Shown: positions 9,481-20,022, counted from the stretch's first letter. The stretch is DNA of 64,000 bases from Necropsobacter massiliensis (GCF_000827595.2 NZ_LN776183.1:248001-312000); one strand, 5' to 3'. Notes: generated by a model not told the origin, from the sequence alone. Translations and numbers: made by a program.

Positions 9481-9804
9481 ATGAAAAAAGCTGCTTTAGC
9501 ATTAACCATTTTATTCAGCCTAGGACTGACTGCATGTTCATCACATTCCGACGCCAACACCTATAAAGGTGAGGTGGTTTTCAGCGCTTATGAAGGAAAT
9601 AATTTAAAACTGACCATTCGCCGAGACAATTGTGAACCTTCGGACGGTAATGCGGAAATGATCGAATTGGTTTATCCTTATGATTCCAATTTGGTTGTCG
9701 GTGCCTGCGTATCGGTTTCCGCGGACGATAACGGTAATCTGAGCATCAAAAATGTGTCGAGATCAAAATCGGCGTCTTGGTTGTCCAGAACCGGCAAGCA
9801 TTAA
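9481..9804 (+). CDS. Small lipoprotein of unknown function
   Basis: 107-residue predicted lipoprotein that I do not recognise. The signal peptide MKKAALALTILFSLGLTAC places the modified Cys at residue 19. The mature part is polar and predicted mostly beta, with two further cysteines (about 48 and 80) that could pair in the periplasm. It starts 5 bases after yecM and ends 19 bases before the SlyB-like gene. The two lipoproteins have similar signal peptides and are probably cotranscribed. Confidence 0.8.
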   Translation: MKKAALALTILFSLGLTACSSHSDANTYKGEVVFSAYEGNNLKLTIRRDNCEPSDGNAEMIELVYPYDSNLVVGACVSVSADDNGNLSIKNVSRSKSASWLSRTGKH

Positions 9805-9823
9805 TATTGGTTAAGGGGTTTTT

Positions 9824-10285
9824 ATGAAAAAAATCAGTTTAGCATTTGCGCTGTTATTAACATTGGGATTAGCCGGTTGCGCCAATCAGGATATTTACAG
9901 TGGTAGCGTTTATTCCGGTGCGCAGGCAAAAGAAGCGCGTTCGATCAGTTACGGTACCATTGTCTCAACCCGACCGGTGAAAATTCAGGCGGATAATCAA
10001 GGCGTGATCGGTACTGTCGGCGGTGGGGTATTAGGCGGTATTGCCGGTTCCGGCGTCGGCGGCGGCACCGGACAGGCAATCGCCACTACGGTGGGTGCGA
10101 TTGCCGGTGCGGTGATTGGCAGCAAAGTGGAAGAAAAAGCCAGCCAGGTGGATTCGCTTGAGTTGGTGATCAAAAAAGATGACGGTAAAGAAATCGTCGT
10201 GGTACAAAAATATGAAGCGAATTTAGTCCCAGGTGCGCGGGTGCGGATTGTCGGCGGTTCCTCGCTGAACGTATCGGCATTATAA
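9824..10285 (+). CDS. slyB: SlyB/Pcp-type outer-membrane lipoprotein (glycine zipper)
   Basis: 153-residue outer-membrane lipoprotein of the 17-kDa surface antigen/SlyB family, called Pcp in Haemophilus. The lipobox LAGC puts the lipid-modified Cys at residue 19. The family start RSISYGTIVSTRPVKIQ is followed by a glycine-zipper hairpin (about 60-105, GGGVLGGIAGSGVGGGTG). The C-terminal beta domain ends VPGARVRIVGG. E. coli SlyB is PhoPQ-regulated and stabilises the envelope. The same role here is inference. A terminator follows at 10307-10341. Confidence 0.9.
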   Translation: MKKISLAFALLLTLGLAGCANQDIYSGSVYSGAQAKEARSISYGTIVSTRPVKIQADNQGVIGTVGGGVLGGIAGSGVGGGTGQAIATTVGAIAGAVIGSKVEEKASQVDSLELVIKKDDGKEIVVVQKYEANLVPGARVRIVGGSSLNVSAL

Positions 10286-10306
10286 ACCCTGTCTTCATCA
10301 CTGACA

Positions 10307-10341
10307 AAAGGCTTTCGGCATTGCCGGAAGCCTTTATTTTT
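10307..10341 (+). terminator. Rho-independent terminator after slyB
   Basis: A long stem, AAAGGCTT (10307-10314) with AAGCCTTT (10328-10335) plus inner CGGC/GCCG pairing, is followed by TATTTTT. Confidence 0.85.
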
Positions 10342-10435
10342 GGTGTGAAATTTTTTCGATCACTACAATTTGGCGGTTAAACCGTGCTAGAATAGCCCGA
10401 TTTTTTTATTTATGTTTTACGATTAAGGTTAGTGA

Positions 10436-11518
10436 ATGAAACCCTCAATTATCAGTAAGTTAGATAGTTTAAACGAACGTCATGAAGAACTGGAAGCGCT
10501 GCTGGGCGACCCGTCTGTTATCAGCGATCAGGATAAATTCCGCGCCTACTCAAAAGAATATGCCCAATTGGAAGATGTGGTGAAATGTTTTGCTCGCTGG
10601 AAACGGCTGCACGGTAATCTGGAAGAGGCGACGCTGCTGCTGGATGACCCGAGTATGCGTGAAATGGCGCAAGAAGAAATTGAAGCATGCAATACGGAGC
10701 TGGAACAAGTCGAAACACAGCTACAGATTTTATTATTGCCGAAAGATCCGAATGACGAATATAACTGTTATCTGGAAATTCGGGCGGGAACCGGCGGTGA
10801 TGAAGCGGGGATCTTTGCCGGAGATTTATTCCGTATGTACAGCCGCTATGCAGAAAGTAAGCGCTGGCGGGTGGAAGTGCTGAGCGAAAATGAAAGCGAG
10901 CAAGGCGGCTACAAAGAAATTATTGTTAAAATCAGCGGCGATAGCGTTTATGGTCAGTTGAAATTCGAATCCGGCGGTCATCGTGTGCAACGCGTACCGA
11001 AAACCGAATCGCAGGGGCGGATTCATACTTCTGCTTGTACTGTCGCGGTGATGCCGGAATTGCCGGAAAGCGAACTGCCGGAAATTAACCCGGCGGATTT
11101 GCGTATCGATACCTACCGCTCTTCGGGTGCCGGCGGTCAGCACGTGAACACCACCGATTCCGCCGTGCGCATTACCCATATTCCGACCGGCATTGTGGTG
11201 GAATGCCAAGATGAACGTTCGCAACATAAAAACAAAGCGAAGGCAATGTCGGTGCTGGCGTCACGTATTGTGCAGGCAGAACAGGAAAAACAGGCTGCCG
11301 AGCAAGCGGACACACGCCGTAACTTACTCGGTTCCGGTGATCGCTCAGATAAGATCCGTACTTACAATTATCCGCAAGGGCGGGTAACCGATCACCGCAT
11401 CAATCTGACCATTTATCGTTTGGATGAAGTGATGAACGGCAAAATTGACGAATTAATTCAGCCGATTATCACCGAATATCAAGCGGATCAATTGGCAGCA
11501 TTATCCGAACAGAATTAA
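10436..11518 (+). CDS. prfA: Peptide chain release factor 1
   Basis: Terminates translation at UAA and UAG. It has 360 residues, the standard length. The N-terminal helical domain is followed by the family segment [18 protein letters not shown]. The codon-recognition region includes a PxT-type site near [17 protein letters not shown], and the peptidyl-hydrolysis motif GGQ lies in [10 protein letters not shown] (about 229-238). The ATG follows AAGGTTAG. The GGQ Gln is the substrate of PrmC, encoded next. First gene of prfA-prmC-sirB1-kdsA. Confidence 0.98.
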   Translation: MKPSIISKLDSLNERHEELEALLGDPSVISDQDKFRAYSKEYAQLEDVVKCFARWKRLHGNLEEATLLLDDPSMREMAQEEIEACNTELEQVETQLQILLLPKDPNDEYNCYLEIRAGTGGDEAGIFAGDLFRMYSRYAESKRWRVEVLSENESEQGGYKEIIVKISGDSVYGQLKFESGGHRVQRVPKTESQGRIHTSACTVAVMPELPESELPEINPADLRIDTYRSSGAGGQHVNTTDSAVRITHIPTGIVVECQDERSQHKNKAKAMSVLASRIVQAEQEKQAAEQADTRRNLLGSGDRSDKIRTYNYPQGRVTDHRINLTIYRLDEVMNGKIDELIQPIITEYQADQLAALSEQN

Positions 11519-11571
11519 CGTGTTAGCGGGCGATTCGCCCGGTTATTATCCTATAGACAAAATCGGTTGAG

Positions 11572-12489
11572 GTGAATAAGATTTCTCCGCAAAGCTATCG
11601 GCAATGGCAAAAAGCCGCCGTTGATTATTTACAGCCTTATCAAACCCAGGATCCTTATGCGCATCCTAAAGCGGATGCCAGTTTGTTATTGCAGTTTGTG
11701 ACAGGACGCGATCGCGCAGCGATTCTGGCATTCCCGGAAACCTTGTTGGACGACGGGCAACTTGCCACCCTGTCACAATTATTATCGCGCCGCGCCAAAG
11801 GCGAGCCGATGGCGTATATTCTCGGTGAACAGGCGTTCTGGTCGCTTAATCTTAAGGTGGACAAACATACTCTGATTCCGCGTCCGGACACCGAAGTGTT
11901 GGTTGAGCAGGCGCTGGCAGCGGCAAAACGGCGGTTAAATTCACCGCACTTTGACGGTGAACTGAGCGTGTTGGATCTCGGTACCGGCACCGGCGCTATC
12001 GCGCTGGCACTGGCTGCCGAACTGACGCCGATAGCAGAAAAGTGCGGTGCAAATTTAACCGTTTTAGGCGTGGATGTCATTGCCGAAGCAGTGGCACTGG
12101 CAACTGATAACGCCGAACGCAATCAGGTGAAAAATGTCTGTTTTATGCAAAGCGATTGGTTTGAGGCACTTCGCCGCCGGCGTTTTGATCTTATTGTTGC
12201 CAATCCGCCCTATATTGATGTGCAAGACCCGCATCTGCGCCAAGGCGACGTGCGCTTTGAGCCGTTATCTGCATTGGTTGCCGAGCGTCAGGGATACGGC
12301 GATTTGCAGCATATTATTGAACGGGCGCCGCAATATTTAAAAACCAATGGCTGGTTGTTGTTGGAGCATGGCTGGCGGCAGGGCGAGAAAGTGCGGTCGT
12401 TTTTTGTGCCGGATCAATGGCTTGAGGTTGCAAGCGTGCGAGATTACGGCGACAATGAACGGGTAACCTTAGGGCGCTTAGCCAAGTAG
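11572..12489 (+). CDS. prmC: PrmC/HemK, release-factor glutamine N5-methyltransferase
   Basis: SAM-dependent enzyme that methylates the GGQ glutamine of release factors. It has 305 residues. The AdoMet motif is VLDLGTGTGAIALALA (about 133-148), and the catalytic NPPY lies in DLIVANPPYIDVQD (about 203-216). The start is a GTG at 11572. An in-frame stop lies 18 bases upstream and no nearby ATG fits, so the start is the best available but uncertain, with a weak ribosome site. Two uptake signals lie in the gene. It is directly downstream of its substrate's gene prfA, and its paralogue prmB is at 60210-61199. Confidence 0.95.
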   Translation: MNKISPQSYRQWQKAAVDYLQPYQTQDPYAHPKADASLLLQFVTGRDRAAILAFPETLLDDGQLATLSQLLSRRAKGEPMAYILGEQAFWSLNLKVDKHTLIPRPDTEVLVEQALAAAKRRLNSPHFDGELSVLDLGTGTGAIALALAAELTPIAEKCGANLTVLGVDVIAEAVALATDNAERNQVKNVCFMQSDWFEALRRRRFDLIVANPPYIDVQDPHLRQGDVRFEPLSALVAERQGYGDLQHIIERAPQYLKTNGWLLLEHGWRQGEKVRSFFVPDQWLEVASVRDYGDNERVTLGRLAK

Positions 12490-12499
12490 GATTGAGGCA

Positions 12500-13294
12500 A
12501 TGAAGTATTATCAAAAAGCTTTGTATGACGAAATGACGTCTTTTTATTTAGTCACTTGTGATGATGAGGGGGACGAGCTTGCTCGTATCCGCGCATTAAT
12601 GGGCGGGCTGGTGCGTAAAGCGCGCAAAGCCATCGATGCGACGCTGAGCGAGAAAGACAAGATTCAGCATTTATTGCGGCTGGTTTACCACGATTGGGGA
12701 TTTCACTGCGATCCCGAGCATTATTTTCATTCCGCTAAGCTGTATTTGCCGCAGTTGCTGGCGACGCATAGCGGCATGCCGGTGAGTATCGGCGCCATTG
12801 TACTGTATTTGGCGGAAAGTCTGAATCTTCCGCTGTATCCGGTGAATTTCCCAACCCAGCTTATTTTGCGTGCCGAACTCGACGGCGAAACGTTATTTAT
12901 CGATCCTTGGAACGGTAAAACCGTTTCCCGCCAGCGCTTGGAAACCTTGTATGAAGGTGCCTTCGGTTTCGGCGCAACGCTGACGGCGGAGACACTGGAA
13001 CGGGCGGATTGGCAGACTCTGACCGAACGGTTCAGACAGCTGGCGAAAAATGCCCTGATTCGCGAGGAGCATAATTATGCCGCGCTGCAATATATCGAAA
13101 CGTTATTACGCCACAAGCCGGAGGATCCGTATGAAATTCGTGATCGTGGTATTGTGCTAGCGCAAATGGGCTGCTTTAAAGCGGCGGCGGACGATTTGAC
13201 GTATTTTATCGAAAAATGTCCGCAAGATCCCACCGCACTTTTGCTGGCGGGGCAGTTATCGGAACTTAAAAAAGAAACGGAATCAATTCATTAG
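12500..13294 (+). CDS. sirB1: SirB1/YchA family protein (transglutaminase-like plus TPR)
   Basis: 264-residue cytoplasmic protein of the SirB1 family with uncertain biochemical function. The N-terminal part carries the transglutaminase-like region with LPLYPVNFPTQLILRAE. The C-terminal part (about 185-255) has a tetratricopeptide-like helical repeat, ALIREEHNYAALQYIE and onwards. The start has GAGG 7 bases upstream. In E. coli the order is prfA-prmC-sirB2-sirB1-kdsA; here sirB2 is absent. Operonic, 13 bases before kdsA. Confidence 0.9.
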   Translation: MKYYQKALYDEMTSFYLVTCDDEGDELARIRALMGGLVRKARKAIDATLSEKDKIQHLLRLVYHDWGFHCDPEHYFHSAKLYLPQLLATHSGMPVSIGAIVLYLAESLNLPLYPVNFPTQLILRAELDGETLFIDPWNGKTVSRQRLETLYEGAFGFGATLTAETLERADWQTLTERFRQLAKNALIREEHNYAALQYIETLLRHKPEDPYEIRDRGIVLAQMGCFKAAADDLTYFIEKCPQDPTALLLAGQLSELKKETESIH

Positions 13295-14161
<867 letters not shown>

Positions 14162-14219
14162 TTCTGCTTCAGATTAGCCGAGAAAGTGCGGTCGATTTTT
14201 CATAAGTTTTGTAAAAAGA

Positions 14220-14248
14220 TTGTTAAAGTCGACCGCCTGCGGTATAGT
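14220..14248 (+). promoter_or_regulatory. Candidate sigma-70 promoter for the hydroxyacid dehydrogenase gene
   Basis: TTGTTA (14220-14225), 17 bases, TATAGT (14243-14248). The predicted start near 14255 gives a leader of about 43 bases before the ATG at 14298. Confidence 0.55.
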
Positions 14249-14297
14249 CGAAGACGGTAAACCACAACACAACTTTTTGATAAAAGGAGAGTTATTT

Positions 14298-15239
14298 ATG
14301 AATATTGTTTTTCTTGATAGTACCGCCATACCGAAACATATCCCGATTCCCCGCCCGACTTTTGCGCATCAATGGACTGAATACGAACATACCTCAGCCG
14401 CACAAACCGTAGAACGCGCCAAAGATGCCGATATTGTGATTACCAGCAAAGTTGTGTTTAACCGCGAAATCTTACGTCAGCTGCCGAATTTAAAACTGAT
14501 CGCTTTAACAGCGACCGGCACCAATAATATCGATCTGGTGGCCGCGCAGGAGTTGGGCATTACGGTGAAAAACGTCACCGGTTATTCCTCGGTGACGGTG
14601 CCGGAACATGTGCTGGGTTTGATTTTCGCCCTCAAACACAGCCTGATGAACTGGTATAAAGATCAGCTCAGCGCCAAATGGGCGGATTGCAAGCAGTTTT
14701 GTTATTTTGATTATCCGATTACCGATGTGCGCGGTGCTACTTTAGGTATTGTCGGCAAAGGCAATCTGGGAAACGAAATCGGGCGTCTGGCGACGGCATT
14801 GGGCATGAATGTCATTTATGCGGAACGCAAAGATGCGATCACCATTCGTGACGGTTACTTGCCGTTCGAGGCGGTTTTGCGTGAAGCGGATATTCTGACC
14901 TTACATTGCCCATTGACCGAGACCACCACCAATTTGATCAATGCCGATACCCTCAAGCTGATGAAGCCGAGCGCCTATTTAATTAATACCGGACGTGGAC
15001 CGTTGGTTGATGAAAAGGCGTTGGTGGCAGCGCTGGAAAACGGTACGATTGCGGCAGCGGCGTTGGATGTCTTGGTGAAAGAACCGCCGGAAAAAGACAA
15101 TCCGCTGATTCAGGCGGCAACCCGTTTACCGAATCTGATTATCACGCCGCATATTGCCTGGGCATCAGACAGTGCGGTGACAACATTGGTAAATAAAGTG
15201 ACGCAAAACATTGAAGAGTTTGTCGCGACAGCCAAATAA
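14298..15239 (+). CDS. D-2-hydroxyacid dehydrogenase (glycerate dehydrogenase-like)
   Basis: NAD(P)-dependent reductase of 2-ketoacids, 313 residues. The ATG at 14298 is chosen over 14220 because it follows a strong AAAGGAGAG and begins the family's first strand MNIVFLDSTAIP. The dinucleotide motif is GIVGKGNLGNEIG (about 150-162). Catalytic regions are NTGRGPLVDE (Arg) and TPHIAWAS (His, about 285-292). Related to Haemophilus HprA-like proteins next to kdsA. The exact substrate (hydroxypyruvate or other) cannot be told from sequence. Confidence 0.9.
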   Translation: MNIVFLDSTAIPKHIPIPRPTFAHQWTEYEHTSAAQTVERAKDADIVITSKVVFNREILRQLPNLKLIALTATGTNNIDLVAAQELGITVKNVTGYSSVTVPEHVLGLIFALKHSLMNWYKDQLSAKWADCKQFCYFDYPITDVRGATLGIVGKGNLGNEIGRLATALGMNVIYAERKDAITIRDGYLPFEAVLREADILTLHCPLTETTTNLINADTLKLMKPSAYLINTGRGPLVDEKALVAALENGTIAAAALDVLVKEPPEKDNPLIQAATRLPNLIITPHIAWASDSAVTTLVNKVTQNIEEFVATAK

Positions 15240-15276
15240 ATTATCGCTATAATGGCATCATCCGTTTCTGATACCG

Positions 15277-15305
15277 GCACGGACTATAGTCCGTGCTTTT
15301 ATTTT
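15277..15305 (+). terminator. Rho-independent terminator of the hydroxyacid dehydrogenase gene
   Basis: GCACGGAC (15277-15284) pairs perfectly with GTCCGTGC (15289-15296) around a TATA loop, followed by TTTTATTTT. Confidence 0.88.
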
Positions 15306-15328
15306 GCAGAGATAACCAATAAACCGAT

Positions 15329-16519
15329 ATGACTTTTCCTGTCCCTTTATTTATCGCCCTGCGTTATTGGCGTGCCAAAAGCGCGGATCGTTTCGGGCGG
15401 CTGGTGACGAATCTTGCCGCCAGCGGCATTGTCCTTGGCGTGATGGCGCTAACCATCGTTCTTTCCGTGATGAATGGTTTGGAAAAACATCAAAAACAAC
15501 AGGTGCTTGCCACTATTCCGCATGCCATTGTGATGCCCGTTGAGGGCAATCTGGAGCTTGATGCGCCACCGCCAGCGTTGCCGAATTTTGTGCAAAAAGC
15601 CGTGCCGATCAATACCACCGCCGTGATTTTACAGACTGCAAAAGGCGTCAGCGCCGGACAGGCTATCGGCATTCAAGCCTTTTCCGATGACAGCTTGCTG
15701 GATGAATTGGCGTCACAACCCTTTACGCAAGTCTTGCCTGCCGGCGAGTTTAAGTTGATTATTGGTTCGACACTGGCACACAAACTGCAATTGCAAATCG
15801 GCGATAAAGTACGCGTCATGATTACGGAAAACAGCCGTTATACGCCTTTTGGACGCGTGCCGGTACAGCGTTTGTTTACGGTCTCCGATATTTATTTTTC
15901 CGCTGCGGAAAGCGCTGGTTACGAAGTGTTTGCCAATTTAACCGATATTGGTCGTTTAATGCGGATCCAACCACAGCAAATGCAGGGCTATCGCCTGTTA
16001 CTTGATGATCCTTTCAAAATCACCGAGTTATCGACATATTTTCCTGCACAACAATGGAAAATTGACGATTGGCGTAGCCAGAAAGGCGAGTTTTTTCAGG
16101 CGGTCAGAATGGAAAAAAACATGATGGGCTTATTAATCAGTCTGATTATCGTGGTGGCGGTTTCCAATATTATTACCTCGCTGAGTTTAATGGTGGTGGA
16201 TAAGCAAGGCGAAATTGCGATTTTGCAAACTCAAGGACTGCGCAAAGCACAGGTGCGTCATATTTTTATTGCGCAAGGCTTATTCGTTGGGGTAAGCGGC
16301 ACTTTGTTCGGCACGCTGCTCGGCATTGCGGCAACGTTAAATCTGGATCGCCTGATTCATTTTATCAACCCGCAGGGAATCTTTTTGCCGACCCAAATCG
16401 ACGGTATGCAGCTTGCCTTGGTGGTGAGCTTTTCATTGCTGCTGTCATTGCTTTCCACCGTTTATCCCGCTTACCGAGCGGCGCAGGTGGAACCGGCACA
16501 AGCCCTGCGTTATGAATAG
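15329..16519 (+). CDS. lolC: LolC, lipoprotein-releasing ABC transporter permease
   Basis: Inner-membrane permease of LolCDE, which extracts outer-membrane-destined lipoproteins and passes them to LolA. It has 396 residues. One N-terminal membrane helix (about 22-48, ending in VMNGLEKHQKQQV) is followed by a large periplasmic domain. Three C-terminal helices (about 270-390) end in the FtsX-type PAYRAAQVEPAQALRYE. An uptake signal (16531-16539) lies between lolC and lolD. A lolC-lolD-lolE cluster follows in order, as in E. coli and Haemophilus. Confidence 0.95.
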   Translation: MTFPVPLFIALRYWRAKSADRFGRLVTNLAASGIVLGVMALTIVLSVMNGLEKHQKQQVLATIPHAIVMPVEGNLELDAPPPALPNFVQKAVPINTTAVILQTAKGVSAGQAIGIQAFSDDSLLDELASQPFTQVLPAGEFKLIIGSTLAHKLQLQIGDKVRVMITENSRYTPFGRVPVQRLFTVSDIYFSAAESAGYEVFANLTDIGRLMRIQPQQMQGYRLLLDDPFKITELSTYFPAQQWKIDDWRSQKGEFFQAVRMEKNMMGLLISLIIVVAVSNIITSLSLMVVDKQGEIAILQTQGLRKAQVRHIFIAQGLFVGVSGTLFGTLLGIAATLNLDRLIHFINPQGIFLPTQIDGMQLALVVSFSLLLSLLSTVYPAYRAAQVEPAQALRYE

Positions 16520-16588
16520 CGCAGAGAAAAAAGTGCGGTGGTTTTTTGGTGTGTTTTTTATTTTTACTCAACAGGGTAGTATTACCTC

Positions 16589-17281
16589 ATGACGGATAAC
16601 GAAATTTTATTACATTGTCAAAATGTTACCAAATATTATCAGGAGGGCGCGATCCGCACCCAGGTGCTGAAAGACGTCACATTTTCCATGCAATCTGGCG
16701 AATTGGTCGCGATTGTCGGCAGTTCGGGTTCCGGCAAAAGTACCTTGCTGCATACGCTTGGCGGGTTGGATCAACCAAGTGGCGGTGAAGTGTTTATCCG
16801 TGGTCGTTGTTTACAACAGGCAAATGCCGATGAGCTGGCGCAGTTACGCAATCGTCATCTGGGTTTTGTCTATCAGTTTCATCATCTGATGGCGGATTTT
16901 AACGCGTTGGAAAATGTCATGATGCCGATGCTGATCGGACGGCAGAATAAAACGGAGGCGCGCGATCGGGCGGAGGGCATGTTGACTGCGGTCGGGTTGT
17001 CGCACCGTATCACGCATCGTCCTTCGGCGTTGTCGGGCGGTGAGCGGCAGCGGGTGGCGATTGCGCGGGCGCTGGTTAATCATCCGGCGTTAGTTTTGGC
17101 GGACGAGCCTACCGGTAATCTGGATCGCAAAACCACGGAAAGTATTTTTGAGCTGATTCGACAGTTAAATGCGGAGCAGCATATCGCCTTTTTGCTGGTT
17201 ACCCATGATCTGAATTTAGCACAAAAACTGTCCCGTCGTTTGGTGATGCAAGACGGTGTCTTGAGCGAGGCACAAGCATGA
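16589..17281 (+). CDS. lolD: LolD, lipoprotein-releasing ABC ATPase
   Basis: ATPase that powers LolCE. It has 230 residues. Walker A is GSSGSGKST (about 46-54), the signature is [16 protein letters not shown] (about 145-160) and Walker B is LVLADEPTG. The Q-loop region contains [12 protein letters not shown], typical of LolD. The start codon follows AGGGTAG. Its last four bases (ATGA) overlap the lolE start, indicating translational coupling. Confidence 0.96.
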   Translation: MTDNEILLHCQNVTKYYQEGAIRTQVLKDVTFSMQSGELVAIVGSSGSGKSTLLHTLGGLDQPSGGEVFIRGRCLQQANADELAQLRNRHLGFVYQFHHLMADFNALENVMMPMLIGRQNKTEARDRAEGMLTAVGLSHRITHRPSALSGGERQRVAIARALVNHPALVLADEPTGNLDRKTTESIFELIRQLNAEQHIAFLLVTHDLNLAQKLSRRLVMQDGVLSEAQA

Positions 17282-18531
17282 ATACGCCTTTTTTTATCAG
17301 TTGGCGCTATCAGCGGGCGAAGCAGAAAAACCGTTTGGTTTCGCTGATTTCACTGTTTTCCGGTATCGGTATCGCGCTGGGTGTAGCGGTGCTGATTGTC
17401 GGGTTAAGCGCGATGAACGGTTTTGAACGGGAGCTGAATAATCGAATTTTAGCGGTGGTGCCGCATGTGGAAATCAGTGCTTATGCGCAGCAAGGCGATA
17501 GTGAAACCCTTGATCAATGGCAAAATTTGACCGCACTTTTACGCCAAGACCCGCAAATCAGCGGTGTTGCGCCCTTTGTCGGCTTTACCGCGTTGGTGGA
17601 AAACGGCGCCAAGCTGAAAGTGGTGCAGGTTAAAGGCATTGAAAAAGCGGCGCAGGATCAGGTAAGTGCGCTGGGAAAATTTGTGTTGGATAAGGGCTGG
17701 CAGCGTTTTGAACAGCACGGTGGGCTGATTCTCGGCTATGCGATTGCGCGTGAGCTGGACGTTGTTTCCGGGGATTGGGTAACCTTATTGGTGTCGCCGC
17801 GCGGCGACGGTGAAAGTTTCACCCAGCCGGTGCGCCATCGGATTCAGATCAGCGGTATCTTGCGGCTGGACGGACAGCTTGATCACAGCTATGCGTTGAT
17901 GCCGCTGGCAATGGCGCAAGAATTTCTCGCGTATCGTACCGATCAGGTAAGCGGCGTGGAATTGAAGGTGAAAGCCCCTTTTGCGGTGCAGCAAATGGAT
18001 TATACTCGGCTACAGCATTATCCGCAGATGTTGAATGTGCAGAATTGGATTGCCAAATTCGGCTATATGTATCGTGATATCCAACTGATTCGCACGGTGA
18101 TGTACATCGCCATGGTACTGGTGATCGGCGTCGCCTGTTTTAATATTGTGTCCACCCTGATTATGGCGGTGAAGGATAAACAAGGCGATATTGCCATTAT
18201 GCGCACGCTGGGGGCGAATAATGCCTTTATTAAACGGATTTTTATCTGGTACGGTTTACAGGCGGGCATGCAAGGTTGCCTGATCGGTATTCTTTTGGGT
18301 ATAGTACTGGCGCTGAATTTGACCGTTCTAATTGAGGGGATAGAATGGCTGATCGGAAGAAAACTGTTATCGGACGGGGTTTATTTTGTTGATTTTCTAC
18401 CCAGCGAATTGCATTGGCAGGATGTGGTTATCGTGCTGATTGCGGCATTAATCCTCAGTCTGATCGCAAGCCTCTATCCCGCAAGTCGGGCGGCGAAATT
18501 ACAACCTGCGCAAGTTTTGAGCGGTCATTAA
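17278..18531 (+). CDS. lolE: LolE, lipoprotein-releasing ABC transporter permease
   Basis: Second LolCDE permease, which in E. coli binds the incoming lipoprotein. It has 417 residues. The N-terminal helix (about 22-48, ending [13 protein letters not shown]) matches the LolE signature, followed by the periplasmic domain and three C-terminal helices ending [18 protein letters not shown]. Overlaps lolD by four bases. The downstream aroG promoter/operator begins within about 25 bases of its stop. Confidence 0.95.
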   Translation: MNTPFFISWRYQRAKQKNRLVSLISLFSGIGIALGVAVLIVGLSAMNGFERELNNRILAVVPHVEISAYAQQGDSETLDQWQNLTALLRQDPQISGVAPFVGFTALVENGAKLKVVQVKGIEKAAQDQVSALGKFVLDKGWQRFEQHGGLILGYAIARELDVVSGDWVTLLVSPRGDGESFTQPVRHRIQISGILRLDGQLDHSYALMPLAMAQEFLAYRTDQVSGVELKVKAPFAVQQMDYTRLQHYPQMLNVQNWIAKFGYMYRDIQLIRTVMYIAMVLVIGVACFNIVSTLIMAVKDKQGDIAIMRTLGANNAFIKRIFIWYGLQAGMQGCLIGILLGIVLALNLTVLIEGIEWLIGRKLLSDGVYFVDFLPSELHWQDVVIVLIAALILSLIASLYPASRAAKLQPAQVLSGH

Positions 18532-18553
18532 GCGAAAAGCGCATTATATTTTT

Positions 18554-18571
18554 AAACTAGTTTACTAGTAC
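18554..18571. promoter_or_regulatory. TrpR-type operator upstream of aroG
   Basis: Two ACTAGT hexamers (18556-18561 and 18564-18569) with starts 8 bases apart reproduce the core of the E. coli trp operator, including flanking AA and AC. A promoter fits around it: TTTACT (18561-18566), 17 bases, TACATT (18584-18589), so a bound repressor would cover the -35 element. Confidence 0.75.
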
Positions 18572-18681
18572 AGAAATGCGTGTTACATTGGTACCCATTA
18601 TCCGTGGTTTGATGATTTCTTCAGGAAAGCAAAATAAAGGGGCGGCTGTAAGGTTCGCCGAACATATTGAGAGAGTGATGT

Positions 18682-19770
18682 ATGAGTACAAAAAATAAAA
18701 ACCATATTCGTATCGCCAATGACGATACCCGAATTGCCAAAATAGAGCAGGTGTTACCGCCGATTGCGCTGTTGGAAAAATATCCGGCAAGCGAAATTGC
18801 AGTAAAAACCGTAAAAAATGCACGTAAACAGGCACATAATATCATTCACGGGCAGGATGATCGTCTATTGGTGATTATCGGTCCTTGTTCAATTCATGAT
18901 CCGAAATCCGCGCTAGAATATGCCCGCCGCATTAAAACGATGCGCGAAAAATATCAAGATACGCTGGAAATTATCATGCGTGTTTATTTTGAAAAACCGC
19001 GTACCACCGTGGGCTGGAAAGGGCTGATTAACGATCCTTATTTGGATCACAGTTATGCCCTTAATGACGGATTGCGAATTGCGCGCAAATTGCTTTCCGA
19101 CATTAACGATCTTGAAGTGCCGACTGCCGGTGAGTTTTTGGATATGATTACCCCGCAATATATCGCCGACTTTATGAGCTGGGGCGCAATTGGTGCCAGA
19201 ACCACGGAATCGCAGGTGCATCGTGAGCTGGCGTCCGGATTATCCTGCGCGGTAGGCTTTAAGAATGCGACTAATGGCGGTGTGCGCATTGCACTGGATG
19301 CGATTGGCGCGGCAGAAGCGCAGCATTATTTTCTATCGGTGACTAAATTCGGGCATTCCGCCATTGTGTCCACCAAAGGTAATGAAGACGGGCATATTAT
19401 TTTGCGGGGCGGCGATAAGGGACCGAATTACAGCGCCGAGGATGTGCGTATCGTATGTGACAATATTGCCAAGAGCGGTCGAATTCCGCATGTCATGATT
19501 GATTTCAGTCACGCCAACAGTTATAAACAATTTAAAAAACAATTGGATGTCTGTCAGGATGTTTGCCGTCAGGTTGCCAGCGGCTCGAGCCAAATTTTCG
19601 GCGTAATGGTGGAAAGCCATTTGGTCGAAGGTCGTCAGGATCTGGAAGACGGAAAAGAATTAGTATATGGTCAAAGTGTGACCGACGCTTGTATCGGCTG
19701 GGAAGACAGCGAGCAGGTCTTGCAGGAGTTGTCCGATGCGGTTGTTGCTCGTCGCAAGGTAACCGGCTGA
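18682..19770 (+). CDS. aroG: 3-deoxy-7-phosphoheptulonate (DAHP) synthase
   Basis: First enzyme of the shikimate pathway: condenses phosphoenolpyruvate and erythrose 4-phosphate. It has 362 residues, type I alpha as in E. coli AroG/F/H. Family stretches are LLVIIGPCSIHD (about 56-67), MRVYFEKPRTTVGWKGL, GARTTESQVHRELASG and FSHANSYKQF. The ATG follows GAGAGTGATGT. The upstream TrpR-type operator suggests tryptophan-responsive repression, as for E. coli aroH, although the sequence looks AroG-like. Feedback specificity cannot be read with confidence. Confidence 0.95.
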   Translation: MSTKNKNHIRIANDDTRIAKIEQVLPPIALLEKYPASEIAVKTVKNARKQAHNIIHGQDDRLLVIIGPCSIHDPKSALEYARRIKTMREKYQDTLEIIMRVYFEKPRTTVGWKGLINDPYLDHSYALNDGLRIARKLLSDINDLEVPTAGEFLDMITPQYIADFMSWGAIGARTTESQVHRELASGLSCAVGFKNATNGGVRIALDAIGAAEAQHYFLSVTKFGHSAIVSTKGNEDGHIILRGGDKGPNYSAEDVRIVCDNIAKSGRIPHVMIDFSHANSYKQFKKQLDVCQDVCRQVASGSSQIFGVMVESHLVEGRQDLEDGKELVYGQSVTDACIGWEDSEQVLQELSDAVVARRKVTG

Positions 19771-19875
19771 GCTTAATTGCTGGTGAGCGATTGTGCGGTA
19801 GCAAGATTTTCATAAGATTTATGAAAACCGTTCAAAAAAGCACCGCACTTTTTATTGAATTTTTCTTTAGCGCGG

Positions 19876-19894
19876 GCGGAGATGTCCGCTTTTT
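19876..19894 (+). terminator. Probable rho-independent terminator of aroG
   Basis: GCGGA (19876-19880) pairs with TCCGC (19885-19889), followed by five T. A second small hairpin with a CTTTT tail follows at 19907-19924. The rest of the 270-base aroG-dnaB gap holds an uptake signal (19842-19850) and an AT-rich dnaB promoter region. Confidence 0.6.
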
Positions 19895-19994
19895 CGTCCG
19901 TTTCGACCGATGAAAATCGGCTTTTCCTCTTATTTTTCCATTAATTTTTATCCGTCTTTTTATTTGCTTTTTTCTTAAATCGTCGCCGGATTTG

Positions 19995-20022
19995 GTATAT
20001 CATATACGACAATTTTTCGTAT
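19995..20022. promoter_or_regulatory. Overlapping palindromes upstream of dnaB
   Basis: GTATAT-C-ATATAC (19995-20007) overlaps ATACGA/TCGTAT arms (20004-20009 and 20017-20022), 20-45 bases before the dnaB ATG. Possible protein-binding site or leader hairpin. I do not recognise a matching regulator. Confidence 0.35.

Noticed and set aside
15248-15305. Second short RNA gene (TATAAT followed by terminator) before lolC
   Set aside because: No acceptable -35, transcript would be about 45 bases; the terminator is explained by the upstream dehydrogenase gene.
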